This document shows, piece after piece, positions 21,812 to 28,957 of a DNA stretch of 37,202 bases (position 1 is the first letter of the stretch; each line of letters begins with the position of its first letter). Under the pieces are notes generated by a model. It was not told where the DNA came from and searched no databases. It saw only the letters and a list, made by a program, of their open reading frames with translations. A program made the position numbers and the translations under genes. Source of the DNA: a virus; IMG/VR virus record IMGVR_UViG_3300025282_000103, positions 1 to 37,202 of that record, one strand, 5' to 3'.

Positions 21812-22784
21812 CCTCTCCGTAAAAGCACATCTTGATTGCCGCGCATGCGCCGTAGCGGCCCACACAGGTAGTCTCGTGTTGCACCTTGGGCCAGTCCCAG
21901 TAGTTGGGCAGTTCAAGGTCCAGTCGAGCAAGGGTATGCTCGGCCCGCCAGAGCATATCGGCGAAGTGACGGTCTCGATGCGGAGTCGCAGGAACCATGG
22001 GCCGCGCCACGCGCCAAGGCTCTTGGGTCTGGATGAGATTCAACGCCACACCACCGAAGTGCTTCCCATACAACTGCTTGCCCATGATTCTGAAGGCGGC
22101 GAAGCCCCCATCGATGGCGTAGCCGTCCACTGAGCGGTTGGGCTCGACCTTGGCCTGGTGTTTGTGGTCCCAGACGAAGATTCGACCCGCTCGGTCCTTC
22201 GTGACCATGTCCAGACGGCGCGTGAGCACGATAGCTGAACCCGAGTCGGGATGACCGGGGCAGTTGAGTGGGGTCAACGTGATGATGTCGTCATCCCACG
22301 CTCTGACCGAGGCAACTTGGCGATTGAAGTGTTGTTCCTCTGGATGTACAACCCATAGACCCCAAACACCGCTCTTCTCTCCCAGCACAGCGGTGATAGG
22401 GTATTCGACTGCAACCACGCTACCAGGAGCCTCAGGGTGCTTGGCCATGTACCGACGAAACGTCTCAGTCATCCGATCAAGGTGCTTATGCCCACCATTG
22501 GCGTCGCACCACTGATGTACGGCTTCTTCCGGTGGCAGAAAGACGCTCGGGTCGTTGTGCCATGCCTCATCAACCCAAACACCTTCTGCGGTACGCGCCC
22601 CCCAGATGGCATGCTGATGTGCTTGGAGCACATGGCCCATGCTGCCGCGGGTGAGGGCATCGGCGGGGATTAGCTGCTTGTCGAGCCGGTTCTGGTACGC
22701 GAAAAGCTGCGGACACCGGAAGAACGAACCAATCCGTGACCAACCACGCGATGAGCGACCTGCATCAATGAGAAGCTGACTCAT
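21798..22784 (-). CDS. PD-(D/E)XK nuclease, Cas4/AddB-like with probable Fe-S cluster (328 aa)
   Basis: The N-terminus SRIGSFFRCPQLFAY supplies a first cysteine (C24). A GSMGHVLQAHQHAI segment matches the G-x-x-x-H motif, and RRLDMVTKDRAG then FVWDHKHQAKVEP give the D and D-x-K catalytic motif near residues 192-208, followed by a Q/Y-like helix (SVDGYAIDGGFAAF). Near the end, C307, C314 and C320 complete a Cas4/AddB-type iron-sulfur arrangement. Such exonucleases resect DNA ends for recombination. The gene overlaps its upstream neighbour by ATGA and follows the helicase, so helicase and nuclease may work together. The start is well defined by the overlap. Confidence 0.75.
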   Translation of the reverse strand: MSQLLIDAGRSSRGWSRIGSFFRCPQLFAYQNRLDKQLIPADALTRGSMGHVLQAHQHAIWGARTAEGVWVDEAWHNDPSVFLPPEEAVHQWCDANGGHKHLDRMTETFRRYMAKHPEAPGSVVAVEYPITAVLGEKSGVWGLWVVHPEEQHFNRQVASVRAWDDDIITLTPLNCPGHPDSGSAIVLTRRLDMVTKDRAGRIFVWDHKHQAKVEPNRSVDGYAIDGGFAAFRIMGKQLYGKHFGGVALNLIQTQEPWRVARPMVPATPHRDRHFADMLWRAEHTLARLDLELPNYWDWPKVQHETTCVGRYGACAAIKMCFYGEAVTN

Positions 22785-23125
22785 ACCTCACCTCCCAACT
22801 TCGTCACCATGGTCTGCAACTTCTCCTTGTAGCGCTCTTCGAAGTCTGCCTCCATCATCTGCAAGTGCAGCGCTTGTAAGCGCTCCTCTTGTTCACGCGC
22901 CTCTTTGATTTGTTGTTTCTTTTGTTGGCGGCTCTCAGACACTTTCTTGTTCTGCGCCCACTTCTTTTTTCCCATGAGTTTCTTACGGCACGCAGCACAA
23001 AGATGCTTTCCTTGGTAACCCCGGAAGCCCTCTGCCTGACCACTGGCCATAAGCGCGGAGAATGACTTGTGTCGGAGCAGTTTTGACTTGGCGCAGGTGT
23101 CGCACTCATACCGAACCTCGATCAT
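22781..23125 (-). CDS. Zinc-ribbon and coiled-coil protein (114 aa)
   Basis: The N-terminal 50 residues carry CDTC and CAAC in a typical zinc-ribbon spacing (MIEVRYECDTCAKSK; GKHLCAACRKK). The rest is a highly charged helix with long runs of K, E, Q and R (KKQQIKEAREQEERLQAL). The gene overlaps both neighbours by ATGA, linking the helicase and nuclease. It may be an adaptor between them; no family is recognised. Confidence 0.7.
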   Translation of the reverse strand: MIEVRYECDTCAKSKLLRHKSFSALMASGQAEGFRGYQGKHLCAACRKKLMGKKKWAQNKKVSESRQQKKQQIKEAREQEERLQALHLQMMEADFEERYKEKLQTMVTKLGGEV

Positions 23126-25044
23126 GCTACCTCCAGCTTGCTGATGATGCTGTTCACGAGGGATTCACTGTCTTCCATGCCCAGAAGCTTCTCTCCGAGG
23201 CCATCCAACTCGTCTGCCTTGAGGAACGACTCGATTGGGCCGAACTTATCCACAAGAATCTCAACAACGCGTTCGTCGTACGTCCCGCTGGCCACGACAA
23301 CCTTCAATAGGGTGGCACTACCGCCCAATCGGTCGAATCTGCCCTTCCACTGGACGAAATCACCGGGCTTCCAGGGGAGCATGGCGAAAATGGCGAGGTC
23401 CGCGGTCTGCATACCGTCAACACCAGTGCCAACGCTTTGTCCTGTCGCGATTAGACAGCAGGGACCTGTCGATTCCCTGAAAGCGTCGACCATTGTGTCC
23501 CTTTCGGATTCAGGGACACCACCATGCGCCATCCAAACCGGGACCTCACCTAAAGCTTCATCACCACGACTCAATGCCCGAAGAAGATCGTGCTCCCACA
23601 ACTCTGTTTCCCTTCTACGGGCGGTGAAGATGACAACTTTTCCCCCTCCCTTGAGTCCTTCAATCGCTTCACTCACTACATACCGTCGTTTGCGGCTACA
23701 TGCCTCTGCAAGTCGGGCCTCGACCACTCGCTCTCGTGCCAGCGGGTCGGTTCGGGTCTCCCGGATGAGTCCACGGAGCGCCTGACCGAAGGTCTTGTCG
23801 TCATCCCACCGCTCTGCACGGTTCAACTCAGACGCACTCAGGTACACGACCTGTACTCGGGTGTCTGGGAGGGCTGCATGTGACTCACTGTACGGAACCT
23901 CGTGCACCAGGAAGCTGCATCGTGCTTTCAACTCGTCCAGGTGGCTGGCCCCTGTGTCATCGAGGCCACCGTACTGCCCCGGGCGGGCGGCACAATACCG
24001 ATGGGCGAAGTTGGAGTAGCTGTGGCTGAACCCTCCGGGCGCCAGCAGGTCCAGTTGCGACCACAAACGCCGCGGCCTGCCGTCATCGAGGGGGGTTGCT
24101 GTGAGCCCTACCCGCAGCCGCACGCTCGAGAGCCGACTGAGGTCCATGACCGCCACGGCGCGGTTCTCCCTATTGATGCGGGAGTCAGCCCGATTGCTTG
24201 CAGCCGTACGCCGACGCTCGAAGGTCACGCTGCCGTCGGCCTCTTGAATAGCCTTCCACCGCTTGCGGCTTCCGTGTGTATGGATTTCATCGAGAATAAG
24301 GACGGTAGGTTGGATGCGTCGTGCGATGTCGAGGTTGTCGGCTAAAGCTTCCGCCCCCATGACAATCACAGGGCGACGGTATTCGCTTCGACATTCTCGA
24401 AGGTAGTCGTCCAGGCTTTGGTCGCGCTTTCGTTGGCCCGATGAGGGTCGAACGCGGAAGGGTTTGAGGTTGGTGTATTCCTGTATCTGGCTCCACCAGA
24501 CATGACGGGCCTTGGCTGGACATACGACCAGGATGGGGCCTGTTTGGCTGAGGGCTGCCATGATGGCCCCAAGTGTCTTGCCTGCACCACAGGACCAGAC
24601 GTTCATTGTCCATGGGCGCGTGCGTGCCCACTCGATGCCCATGAACTGATAGGGGGTTGCAAGGTCGACAACGTGTTCTCTGAGTTCCCCTGCTGCCGTC
24701 AAGTTCTCAGCGAGGTTTCTTCCTCTGCACTCGAGCCTTTCTCTTTCGGCGGGATCGTTCGACCATCCAGTGATACCCTCGATGCCCGTGGCCGAGAAGG
24801 TATATGGCAGTGAGTAATAGGCGAGCATGCCCTCGACGAGCCAAGCGGCGTGCAGCGGTGCGTAAATCTCGCATGATGTCATCCCCTCGATTTGCTCCGA
24901 CAACGCATTTTTGAGGCGCATGCGTCGACTCGAGTGGTTCCTACCATACACCATGGCTCCAGGAACTTGGCCTTCAAGACCCTGAAGCAGTTCGAACTGC
25001 GTACAAGGATCAACTCGATAGGTGATATGAGGTTGATTGTGCAT
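23122..25044 (-). CDS. SNF2-type superfamily-2 DNA helicase/translocase (640 aa)
   Basis: After an N-terminal 140-residue region come motif I SCGAGKTLGAIM (about 155), motif Ia-like LVVCPAKARHVWW, motif II LILDEIHTHG (about 250), motif III VGLTATPLDDG (about 314) and, in the second RecA domain, VIFTARRRE and motif VI QWKGRFDRLGG (about 566). The spacing fits a SNF2/UvsW-like enzyme acting on branched or damaged DNA. It is first in a three-gene operon with a zinc-ribbon protein and a nuclease. A TTGACA promoter places the transcription start at or next to the ATG, and no ribosome binding site is seen, so the transcript may be leaderless. Confidence 0.85.
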   Translation of the reverse strand: MHNQPHITYRVDPCTQFELLQGLEGQVPGAMVYGRNHSSRRMRLKNALSEQIEGMTSCEIYAPLHAAWLVEGMLAYYSLPYTFSATGIEGITGWSNDPAERERLECRGRNLAENLTAAGELREHVVDLATPYQFMGIEWARTRPWTMNVWSCGAGKTLGAIMAALSQTGPILVVCPAKARHVWWSQIQEYTNLKPFRVRPSSGQRKRDQSLDDYLRECRSEYRRPVIVMGAEALADNLDIARRIQPTVLILDEIHTHGSRKRWKAIQEADGSVTFERRRTAASNRADSRINRENRAVAVMDLSRLSSVRLRVGLTATPLDDGRPRRLWSQLDLLAPGGFSHSYSNFAHRYCAARPGQYGGLDDTGASHLDELKARCSFLVHEVPYSESHAALPDTRVQVVYLSASELNRAERWDDDKTFGQALRGLIRETRTDPLARERVVEARLAEACSRKRRYVVSEAIEGLKGGGKVVIFTARRRETELWEHDLLRALSRGDEALGEVPVWMAHGGVPESERDTMVDAFRESTGPCCLIATGQSVGTGVDGMQTADLAIFAMLPWKPGDFVQWKGRFDRLGGSATLLKVVVASGTYDERVVEILVDKFGPIESFLKADELDGLGEKLLGMEDSESLVNSIISKLEVA

Positions 25045-25050
25045 GAGCCG

Positions 25051-25079
25051 ACTCTATGTCAGCCGTGACAGGGTGTCAA
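25051..25079 (-). promoter_or_regulatory. Promoter of the helicase operon, probably leaderless
   Basis: On the minus strand TTGACA (25074-25079), 17 bp and TAGAGT (25051-25056). Only six bases (CGGCTC) separate the -10 box from the ATG at 25044, so the predicted transcription start falls on the start codon. The -35 lies back-to-back with that of the repressor promoter. Confidence 0.75.
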
Positions 25080-25088
25080 GGAATAAAG

Positions 25089-25128
25089 TTGACGCACCCC
25101 GTTCATCGCGCTACCGTTGTGGTGTAGC
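25089..25128 (+). promoter_or_regulatory. Repressor-gene promoter with operator-like dyad
   Basis: TTGACG (25089-25094), 17 bp and TACCGT (25112-25117). The dyad GCTAC-N9-GTAGC (25110-25128) covers the -10 box, and its core TACCGTTGTGGTG matches the cores at the 3034 and 9234 promoters. This is consistent with autoregulation. The -10 is weak, as expected for a repressor's own promoter. Confidence 0.6.
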
Positions 25129-25139
25129 ACGGAGAGACC

Positions 25140-25439
25140 ATGGATATAAGCGCCTTTTCTCGATTCATGAGACACGCACGTGAAGTGAGGCGATGGACGC
25201 TCGCTGATTTGGCTCGAGCCTCGGGCTTGAGTCAGTCAGAGGTCAGTCGCATCGAGTCAGGGGATAGGTTGCCGACGATGCGTCATGTCAAAGGGCTGTC
25301 CGAGGCTTTCTCGTCGGCGCCCAAGGAAAGTGTAAGCGAGCCGACTCGATATGAAAGCTGGGTTGCCCAGCTTGTGGACCTGGGTGAGCGTGCCCGAATC
25401 GACGCCAGAAGTGGTCCCGGTCGGTGGAAGCGACGCTGA
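25140..25439 (+). CDS. XRE/Cro-CI family HTH regulator (99 aa)
   Basis: Residues 10-65 form a classic XRE helix-turn-helix: MRHAREVRRWTLADLARASG followed by LSQSEVSRIESGDRLPT. The C-terminal 35 residues are basic (DARSGPGRWKRR) and lack a large dimerisation or cleavage domain, so it resembles Cro more than CI. GGAGAGACC precedes the ATG. The gene is divergent from the helicase operon, and its stop directly abuts the end of the converging lysin gene. The shared operator-like dyad at several promoters makes it the best candidate regulator of early and replication genes. Confidence 0.85.
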   Translation: MDISAFSRFMRHAREVRRWTLADLARASGLSQSEVSRIESGDRLPTMRHVKGLSEAFSSAPKESVSEPTRYESWVAQLVDLGERARIDARSGPGRWKRR

Positions 25440-26015
25440 TTAGAACTCGGGTTCGTCAATCAATGTGTACGTGAAGCTGTTGCCCCACTTTGTGCGTGCT
25501 GTGTGGCAAATGCTCATGAACTCAGAGAAGTCCTCTTCATTGGCGAAGACCTGACACCCAGCAGACCACTTGTCTACCTGGGTAGAGTGCGCTCCAGCCT
25601 TATGAATGTTGATGCCGTAGAAGCCCTCAGTGATGCTGTCACTTGACAGGTCAACGACGTCATCTTTGTTATCGTCCCTGTACGTCCGTACCTTGCCGTT
25701 TCGTTGGCAAAGCGCATCGTACTTTCCACGGTGCAAATCAATCTTGTAGACACCCCTGTACTGCCCCGGAACAAGGATTGCGGTACCGTCCACGTTGCCG
25801 GGGTTCTCAAGCCAGTACTTTCCGGGCTCTGTTGTGCATGCCCAAGTGTGCGTCATCCAACCCATGGGGTCCTTGAAAGCAACGCACATACGGTCATCGA
25901 AGCTGTTGGGCTTATGATCTTTGCTTCTTATTCCGATGATATTGACGTTGTAATCACCCTTCTCAAACACAGCGAGCCCGAGTGACGCTACATAGTCAAG
26001 AAGAACGGGCCTCAT
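25440..26015 (-). CDS. YkuD-like (L,D-transpeptidase-fold) phage lysin (191 aa)
   Basis: The C-terminal third has INIHKAGAHSTQVDKW followed by SAGCQVF: His138, Ser151 and Cys154, with the H-to-C spacing of YkuD L,D-transpeptidases (H-G-x ... S-x-G-C). Upstream, KYWLENPGNVDGTAILVPG and YRGVYKIDLHRGKYDAL match a conserved phage protein with this domain. The reaction would be cleavage or exchange of peptidoglycan cross-links by the cysteine. It overlaps the upstream coiled-coil membrane gene by TGATG and lies at the end of a membrane-protein cassette, as expected for lysis genes. No signal peptide is seen. A virion-associated role is the alternative. Confidence 0.7.
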   Translation of the reverse strand: MRPVLLDYVASLGLAVFEKGDYNVNIIGIRSKDHKPNSFDDRMCVAFKDPMGWMTHTWACTTEPGKYWLENPGNVDGTAILVPGQYRGVYKIDLHRGKYDALCQRNGKVRTYRDDNKDDVVDLSSDSITEGFYGINIHKAGAHSTQVDKWSAGCQVFANEEDFSEFMSICHTARTKWGNSFTYTLIDEPEF

Positions 26016-26302
26016 CAGTCACAGTCTGCGTTGGTCGCTTGGCAAATCTTGGCTTGATTGATTGCCTGTTGCTGCTGAATCTCCACCATCTTGCCCATCA
26101 AATCTTCCATCTTGTCGAGGCGCGTTTCAACACCTTCAATCTTCAGGTCGATGACTTCCTGCTTGCCCGACTTGGACTCGAGTTGTCCGACACGTTCTTG
26201 AAGTTCTTGAGTGTCTTCAGCCGTTGCCTCAAAACCTGCAACGGTAACTCCCGCCGCAAAAATCACGGTAATGGCGGGAATGGCCCAGTCTTTGTAAGTC
26301 AT
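26015..26302 (-). CDS. Membrane-anchored coiled-coil protein, spanin-like (95 aa)
   Basis: A single N-terminal membrane segment (IPAITVIFAAGVTVAGF) is followed by about 65 residues of charged heptad-like helix (LQERVGQLESKSGKQEVIDL and on). This is the layout of inner-membrane spanins (Rz type): anchor, then periplasmic coiled coil. It overlaps both neighbours by ATGA-type junctions inside the lysis-like cassette. No partner lipoprotein is obvious, so the call is by architecture only. Confidence 0.6.
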   Translation of the reverse strand: MTYKDWAIPAITVIFAAGVTVAGFEATAEDTQELQERVGQLESKSGKQEVIDLKIEGVETRLDKMEDLMGKMVEIQQQQAINQAKICQATNADCD

Positions 26303-26739
26303 TTCGTACCCCCGGAGCCATATTGATAAGCAGCCCCAAGCCCCACGGCAACTACTCCGACTGTAACCAGTGTCTCTATTCTACCAAACCAGCGCTGCGT
26401 TGTCGGTCTTTCCATGAAGGGCGGTGGCTTAGAAGCCTCCTCTAACCTGGCTTTATACCAATCACGTTCTCGTTCCAAATCTGATGTGTCGATTTGGTAG
26501 CGTGTCGCAACAAGCGTCGCCCATTCCTCTGTGGCAAGGAGGTCTGCGTAGTCGGAAAGAGGGACAGCCACAGCAGAGCATACAGCCGAGTTGACAGATA
26601 CAGCGAGGGCACTGGGGAGGGGCTGTCCCTCTGTGATGCCGTAAGACTTTTTGCATTGACCGTCGACAACCTTAGGGGGTGCGGGTCTTTCGGGTAGTTC
26701 TGATCCCCACGCAAATGCTGTCAATAGAAGTAGTATCAT
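26299..26739 (-). CDS. Secreted or membrane protein with signal peptide and C-terminal anchor (146 aa)
   Basis: MILLLLTAFAWGSELPE is a probable signal peptide; two cysteines in the mature part (near residues 28 and 54) could form a disulfide. A helical region (DLERERDWYKARLEEA) follows, then a C-terminal hydrophobic span (VTVGVVAVGLGAAY). A protein anchored at the C-terminus and exported at the N-terminus could span the envelope. It is coupled to both neighbours by ATGA overlaps. A spanin or envelope-disruption role is possible; no family is recognised. Confidence 0.6.
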   Translation of the reverse strand: MILLLLTAFAWGSELPERPAPPKVVDGQCKKSYGITEGQPLPSALAVSVNSAVCSAVAVPLSDYADLLATEEWATLVATRYQIDTSDLERERDWYKARLEEASKPPPFMERPTTQRWFGRIETLVTVGVVAVGLGAAYQYGSGGTK

Positions 26740-26981
26740 CGTCGTCGTCGCGTATTCCCTCGAGACGCCAAATCGTCTGCGGGAGAGTCACCTTTGAGGT
26801 CCTTATTGATGGCATCGAGGTTTTTTTGGAACTCCTCCTGAGCCACGGTACGTGCGACATTTGCGGCCTGGTTCTTTGGGGCCGCTGTTGCTTTGTCTTT
26901 CTTGTCCTGCCGCTTGATACCGAAGAATGTGAGCAGCAAGCCGAAGATAACAGACACCAGGATTGCAGTTGAGTCATCCAT
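26736..26981 (-). CDS. Small single-span membrane protein, holin candidate (81 aa)
   Basis: One N-terminal membrane segment (AILVSVIFGLLLTFFG) is followed by a long, strongly charged cytoplasmic-type tail ending in four arginines. The size and one-span layout fit class III holins or other small lysis proteins. It overlaps the next gene by ATGA and heads the four-gene lysis-like cassette. A better holin candidate may be the two-span protein at 27739-27930. Confidence 0.55.
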   Translation of the reverse strand: MDDSTAILVSVIFGLLLTFFGIKRQDKKDKATAAPKNQAANVARTVAQEEFQKNLDAINKDLKGDSPADDLASRGNTRRRR

Positions 26982-26987
26982 ATCGAC

Positions 26988-27368
26988 CTATGAAGCAACG
27001 AGTTTCACGACGACCGCGTTGGTTGGTGACGAGATGTTTTGCTTGGCGTTGTTGACCGTGCACCACATGCTCAACCCAGCGCTATATGCCTGCCCTTCGG
27101 GCATTGCGTATGACATCTTGGCGCCAGGGGGCGCCATGAATACCCAAGTTGGTACACCATTTGTCGCGTGACTCGGGGTGGCACTTGAGGCGTCTCTGAT
27201 CCTGACATACGCCGACTGACTTGGATTTGCTCTATTGTCGACGTCAACCAAGTACAGCGTCCCAGACGAGTTGCCTGTAACGTTGTTCTCCGAAGACGAG
27301 TCCGCCCTAAAATCAACGACAAGAACGCCTGCCAGTGCGGTGATTGTTGTGGTCTTGGTAACTGCCAT
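26988..27368 (-). CDS. Small beta-rich virion protein, paralogue 1 (126 aa)
   Basis: MAVTKTTTITALAGVLVVDF, then GTLYLVDVDNRANPSQSAYV, VPTWVFMAPPG and YAMPEGQAYSAGLSMWC. These segments line up with the product at 27937-28317, showing that the two are paralogues; the related proteins at 27375 and 28327 are more divergent. The composition (Ser, Thr, Val, no long helices) and position in a minus-strand run of structural genes suggest a small decoration or fibre-associated protein. No named family is recognised. Confidence 0.75.
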   Translation of the reverse strand: MAVTKTTTITALAGVLVVDFRADSSSENNVTGNSSGTLYLVDVDNRANPSQSAYVRIRDASSATPSHATNGVPTWVFMAPPGAKMSYAMPEGQAYSAGLSMWCTVNNAKQNISSPTNAVVVKLVAS

Positions 27369-27374
27369 GATTCC

Positions 27375-27731
27375 TCAACTACACACCAATGAGACATCAA
27401 CGTTGCCGGCGAAACTCGTGGTGTCGTCTTCGCCGCTATACTTGCTGACCCAGAAGTTCAACTCGTCAAATGTAAACCCGGTAGGTATCTGCAACGTCTT
27501 GATACCAGACGCTACTCCCTTGAATACGACCTGCGAGTTGACGGACTCTTCCCCGTCAAGGATATGCACAGACACAGGGTCTGATGAGTTGGTTGAGTTG
27601 ACGATGACTGCGTGCAAGGTTCCAGCGCCATTGGCTACATTCGATTGGGTGCCCGTCGCACTAATCGCCGTGCACTCGATGACCTTGTAGTCAACAGCTT
27701 CTTGAAACCCTGTACTCTTCAGTGTCGCCAC
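27375..27731 (-). CDS. Small beta-rich virion protein, paralogue 2 (118 aa)
   Basis: MATLKSTGFQEAVDYKVIEC, then GAGTLHAVIVNSTNSSD and GIKTLQIPTGFTFDELNFWV. The order of a 'GTL-x-x-V' strand, a 'P-x-G-x-x-F' turn and a final aromatic strand parallels the products at 26988, 27937 and 28327, though identity is low. The gene sits only seven bases from the next paralogue. The function is not known; a virion surface role is inferred. Confidence 0.7.
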   Translation of the reverse strand: MATLKSTGFQEAVDYKVIECTAISATGTQSNVANGAGTLHAVIVNSTNSSDPVSVHILDGEESVNSQVVFKGVASGIKTLQIPTGFTFDELNFWVSKYSGEDDTTSFAGNVDVSLVCS

Positions 27732-27738
27732 AACCTAC

Positions 27739-27930
27739 CTACTTCTTGCCAATCGCGGCCAATGCCTTTTCGGCAGAATCACCCGCAATGTAAGCAAGGC
27801 CCAAGTAAAGCCATTGCTCAGAGTTGAGCAGTCCTGCGGCCAAGAGTCCCGTACCAAGGCACAAGACAGCGAGACGACGCCACGACATTCGTTTTTGAGA
27901 GCAGAAAAGCGCTTCGATTAGTTTCTTCAT
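27739..27930 (-). CDS. Two-span membrane protein, holin candidate (63 aa)
   Basis: A basic N-terminus (MKKLIEALFCSQKRMSWRR) precedes two hydrophobic stretches (LAVLCLGTGLLAAGLL and WLYLGLAYIAG) and a short helical tail with a double lysine end. Small two-span proteins of this kind are common class II-type holin candidates. It is embedded between small virion-protein paralogues, not directly beside the lysin. GGAGG lies 13 bases before the ATG, a little farther than usual. Confidence 0.6.
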   Translation of the reverse strand: MKKLIEALFCSQKRMSWRRLAVLCLGTGLLAAGLLNSEQWLYLGLAYIAGDSAEKALAAIGKK

Positions 27931-27936
27931 GATGAT

Positions 27937-28317
27937 TCAGGTGCCTCCGAGAATCTTTACTGTAACGGTTCCACCGGACGGTGCCGTTTGTGTGTCTGTA
28001 CTATCAGTGGTCGAGGTAGCGATGAAGCTGATACCCGTAGAGAAGCTTTGCCCTTCAGGGAAGAGATACGTCACCGTGGCGTTCGCTGGCGCATAGAACC
28101 GCCAGGTAGGTGGGTTTGACGTATTGTACTGGGCGATGTCTTGCACCTTGAGGTACGTAGCTGCGTTGATATTGCTGTTATCCAACTCTACGTAGTAGAA
28201 CTTGTTGGCCAGAGTTGTACCGCTAAACACGGTTTCTTCCGCGCTAACATTGGCATCCACATCGATGACCAGTGTTTCGGCCAACCGTTTGGGTACATTT
28301 GCTGTTGTTACTGCCAT
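27937..28317 (-). CDS. Small beta-rich virion protein, paralogue 3 (126 aa)
   Basis: MAVTTANVPKRLAETLVIDV, NKFYYVELDNSNINAATYLK, PPTWRFYAPANATVTYLF and PEGQSFSTGISF align step by step with the product at 26988-27368 (same length, same order of motifs). This is the clearest pair of the family. The gene is part of the minus-strand structural run, and the next paralogue lies ten bases upstream. The function is unknown; a tail-tip or decoration protein is plausible. Confidence 0.75.
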   Translation of the reverse strand: MAVTTANVPKRLAETLVIDVDANVSAEETVFSGTTLANKFYYVELDNSNINAATYLKVQDIAQYNTSNPPTWRFYAPANATVTYLFPEGQSFSTGISFIATSTTDSTDTQTAPSGGTVTVKILGGT

Positions 28318-28326
28318 GCGGTTCTC

Positions 28327-28716
28327 CTACGATGTGACCATGGTAAGCGTGACGGAGGCTGAGTTGCCGGAAGTGGTTTGGGCTGTGCCATTGTCATCGG
28401 CAGAATCAACCATCCAAACACTGAGTGCTGTATATGCGACCCCTGCGGGCATATGTAGCTTTAGTTCAGTGTCTTGGGCAAGATACAAGACAAGGTCGGG
28501 CTCGGTGGTCCCGACAACAACTTCACCTGTCGTGAACTTGAACTTGACGTAGTAGTTGTTGTTGATGCCTGTCAACGCGTTCAATGTGACGTAGTATAGC
28601 GTCCCTGATTCCTGTGTGACGTCGACAATCGCTGCGCCGGTCAAGGAAGAGTCAGAGACGAGTTTATACCTTAGAACGGATGAGTCAAAGTTGGCAGTTT
28701 TGAGATTGCTACTCAT
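28327..28716 (-). CDS. Small beta-rich virion protein, paralogue 4 (129 aa)
   Basis: MSSNLKTANFDSSVLRYKLV, SGTLYYVTLNALTGINNNYY, LKLHMPAGVAYTALSVWMVD. The 'GTLYYV-x-L' and 'P-x-G-x-x-Y-x-x-L/G-x-S' signatures tie it to the other three paralogues. It is the first gene, in transcription order, of the small-paralogue cluster. A virion role is inferred from composition and neighbours. Confidence 0.72.
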   Translation of the reverse strand: MSSNLKTANFDSSVLRYKLVSDSSLTGAAIVDVTQESGTLYYVTLNALTGINNNYYVKFKFTTGEVVVGTTEPDLVLYLAQDTELKLHMPAGVAYTALSVWMVDSADDNGTAQTTSGNSASVTLTMVTS

Positions 28717-28744
28717 GGTGGGTCCTTATAGATGAGAAACGAAG

Positions 28745-28957
28745 TTACTCGGGCCTCTTGCTTTCAAGCCATTGTACAAAAACGAGGGCGTCAGCGGCAG
28801 AAGCCTTGATCTCATCCCACATGGTCGTCGGTAGTGTTGCTGAGAACCTAACAACATCCCAACTCGTCACGACTTTATCAGCATCTACCTCTGAAATAGT
28901 CGATTCTTGGGCACCTGCCCGTGCTTCTTGCTCATTGTTGAGATCGTCTTGTGTCAT
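28745..28957 (-). CDS. Small acidic hypothetical protein (70 aa)
   Basis: MTQDDLNNEQEARAGAQEST, an acidic helical N-terminus, then a middle of mixed strands and a C-terminal FVQWLESKRPE. The ATG overlaps the upstream stop as ATGA, which fixes the start; an earlier in-frame ATG six codons upstream is also possible. No family is recognised. Confidence 0.65.
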   Translation of the reverse strand: MTQDDLNNEQEARAGAQESTISEVDADKVVTSWDVVRFSATLPTTMWDEIKASAADALVFVQWLESKRPE

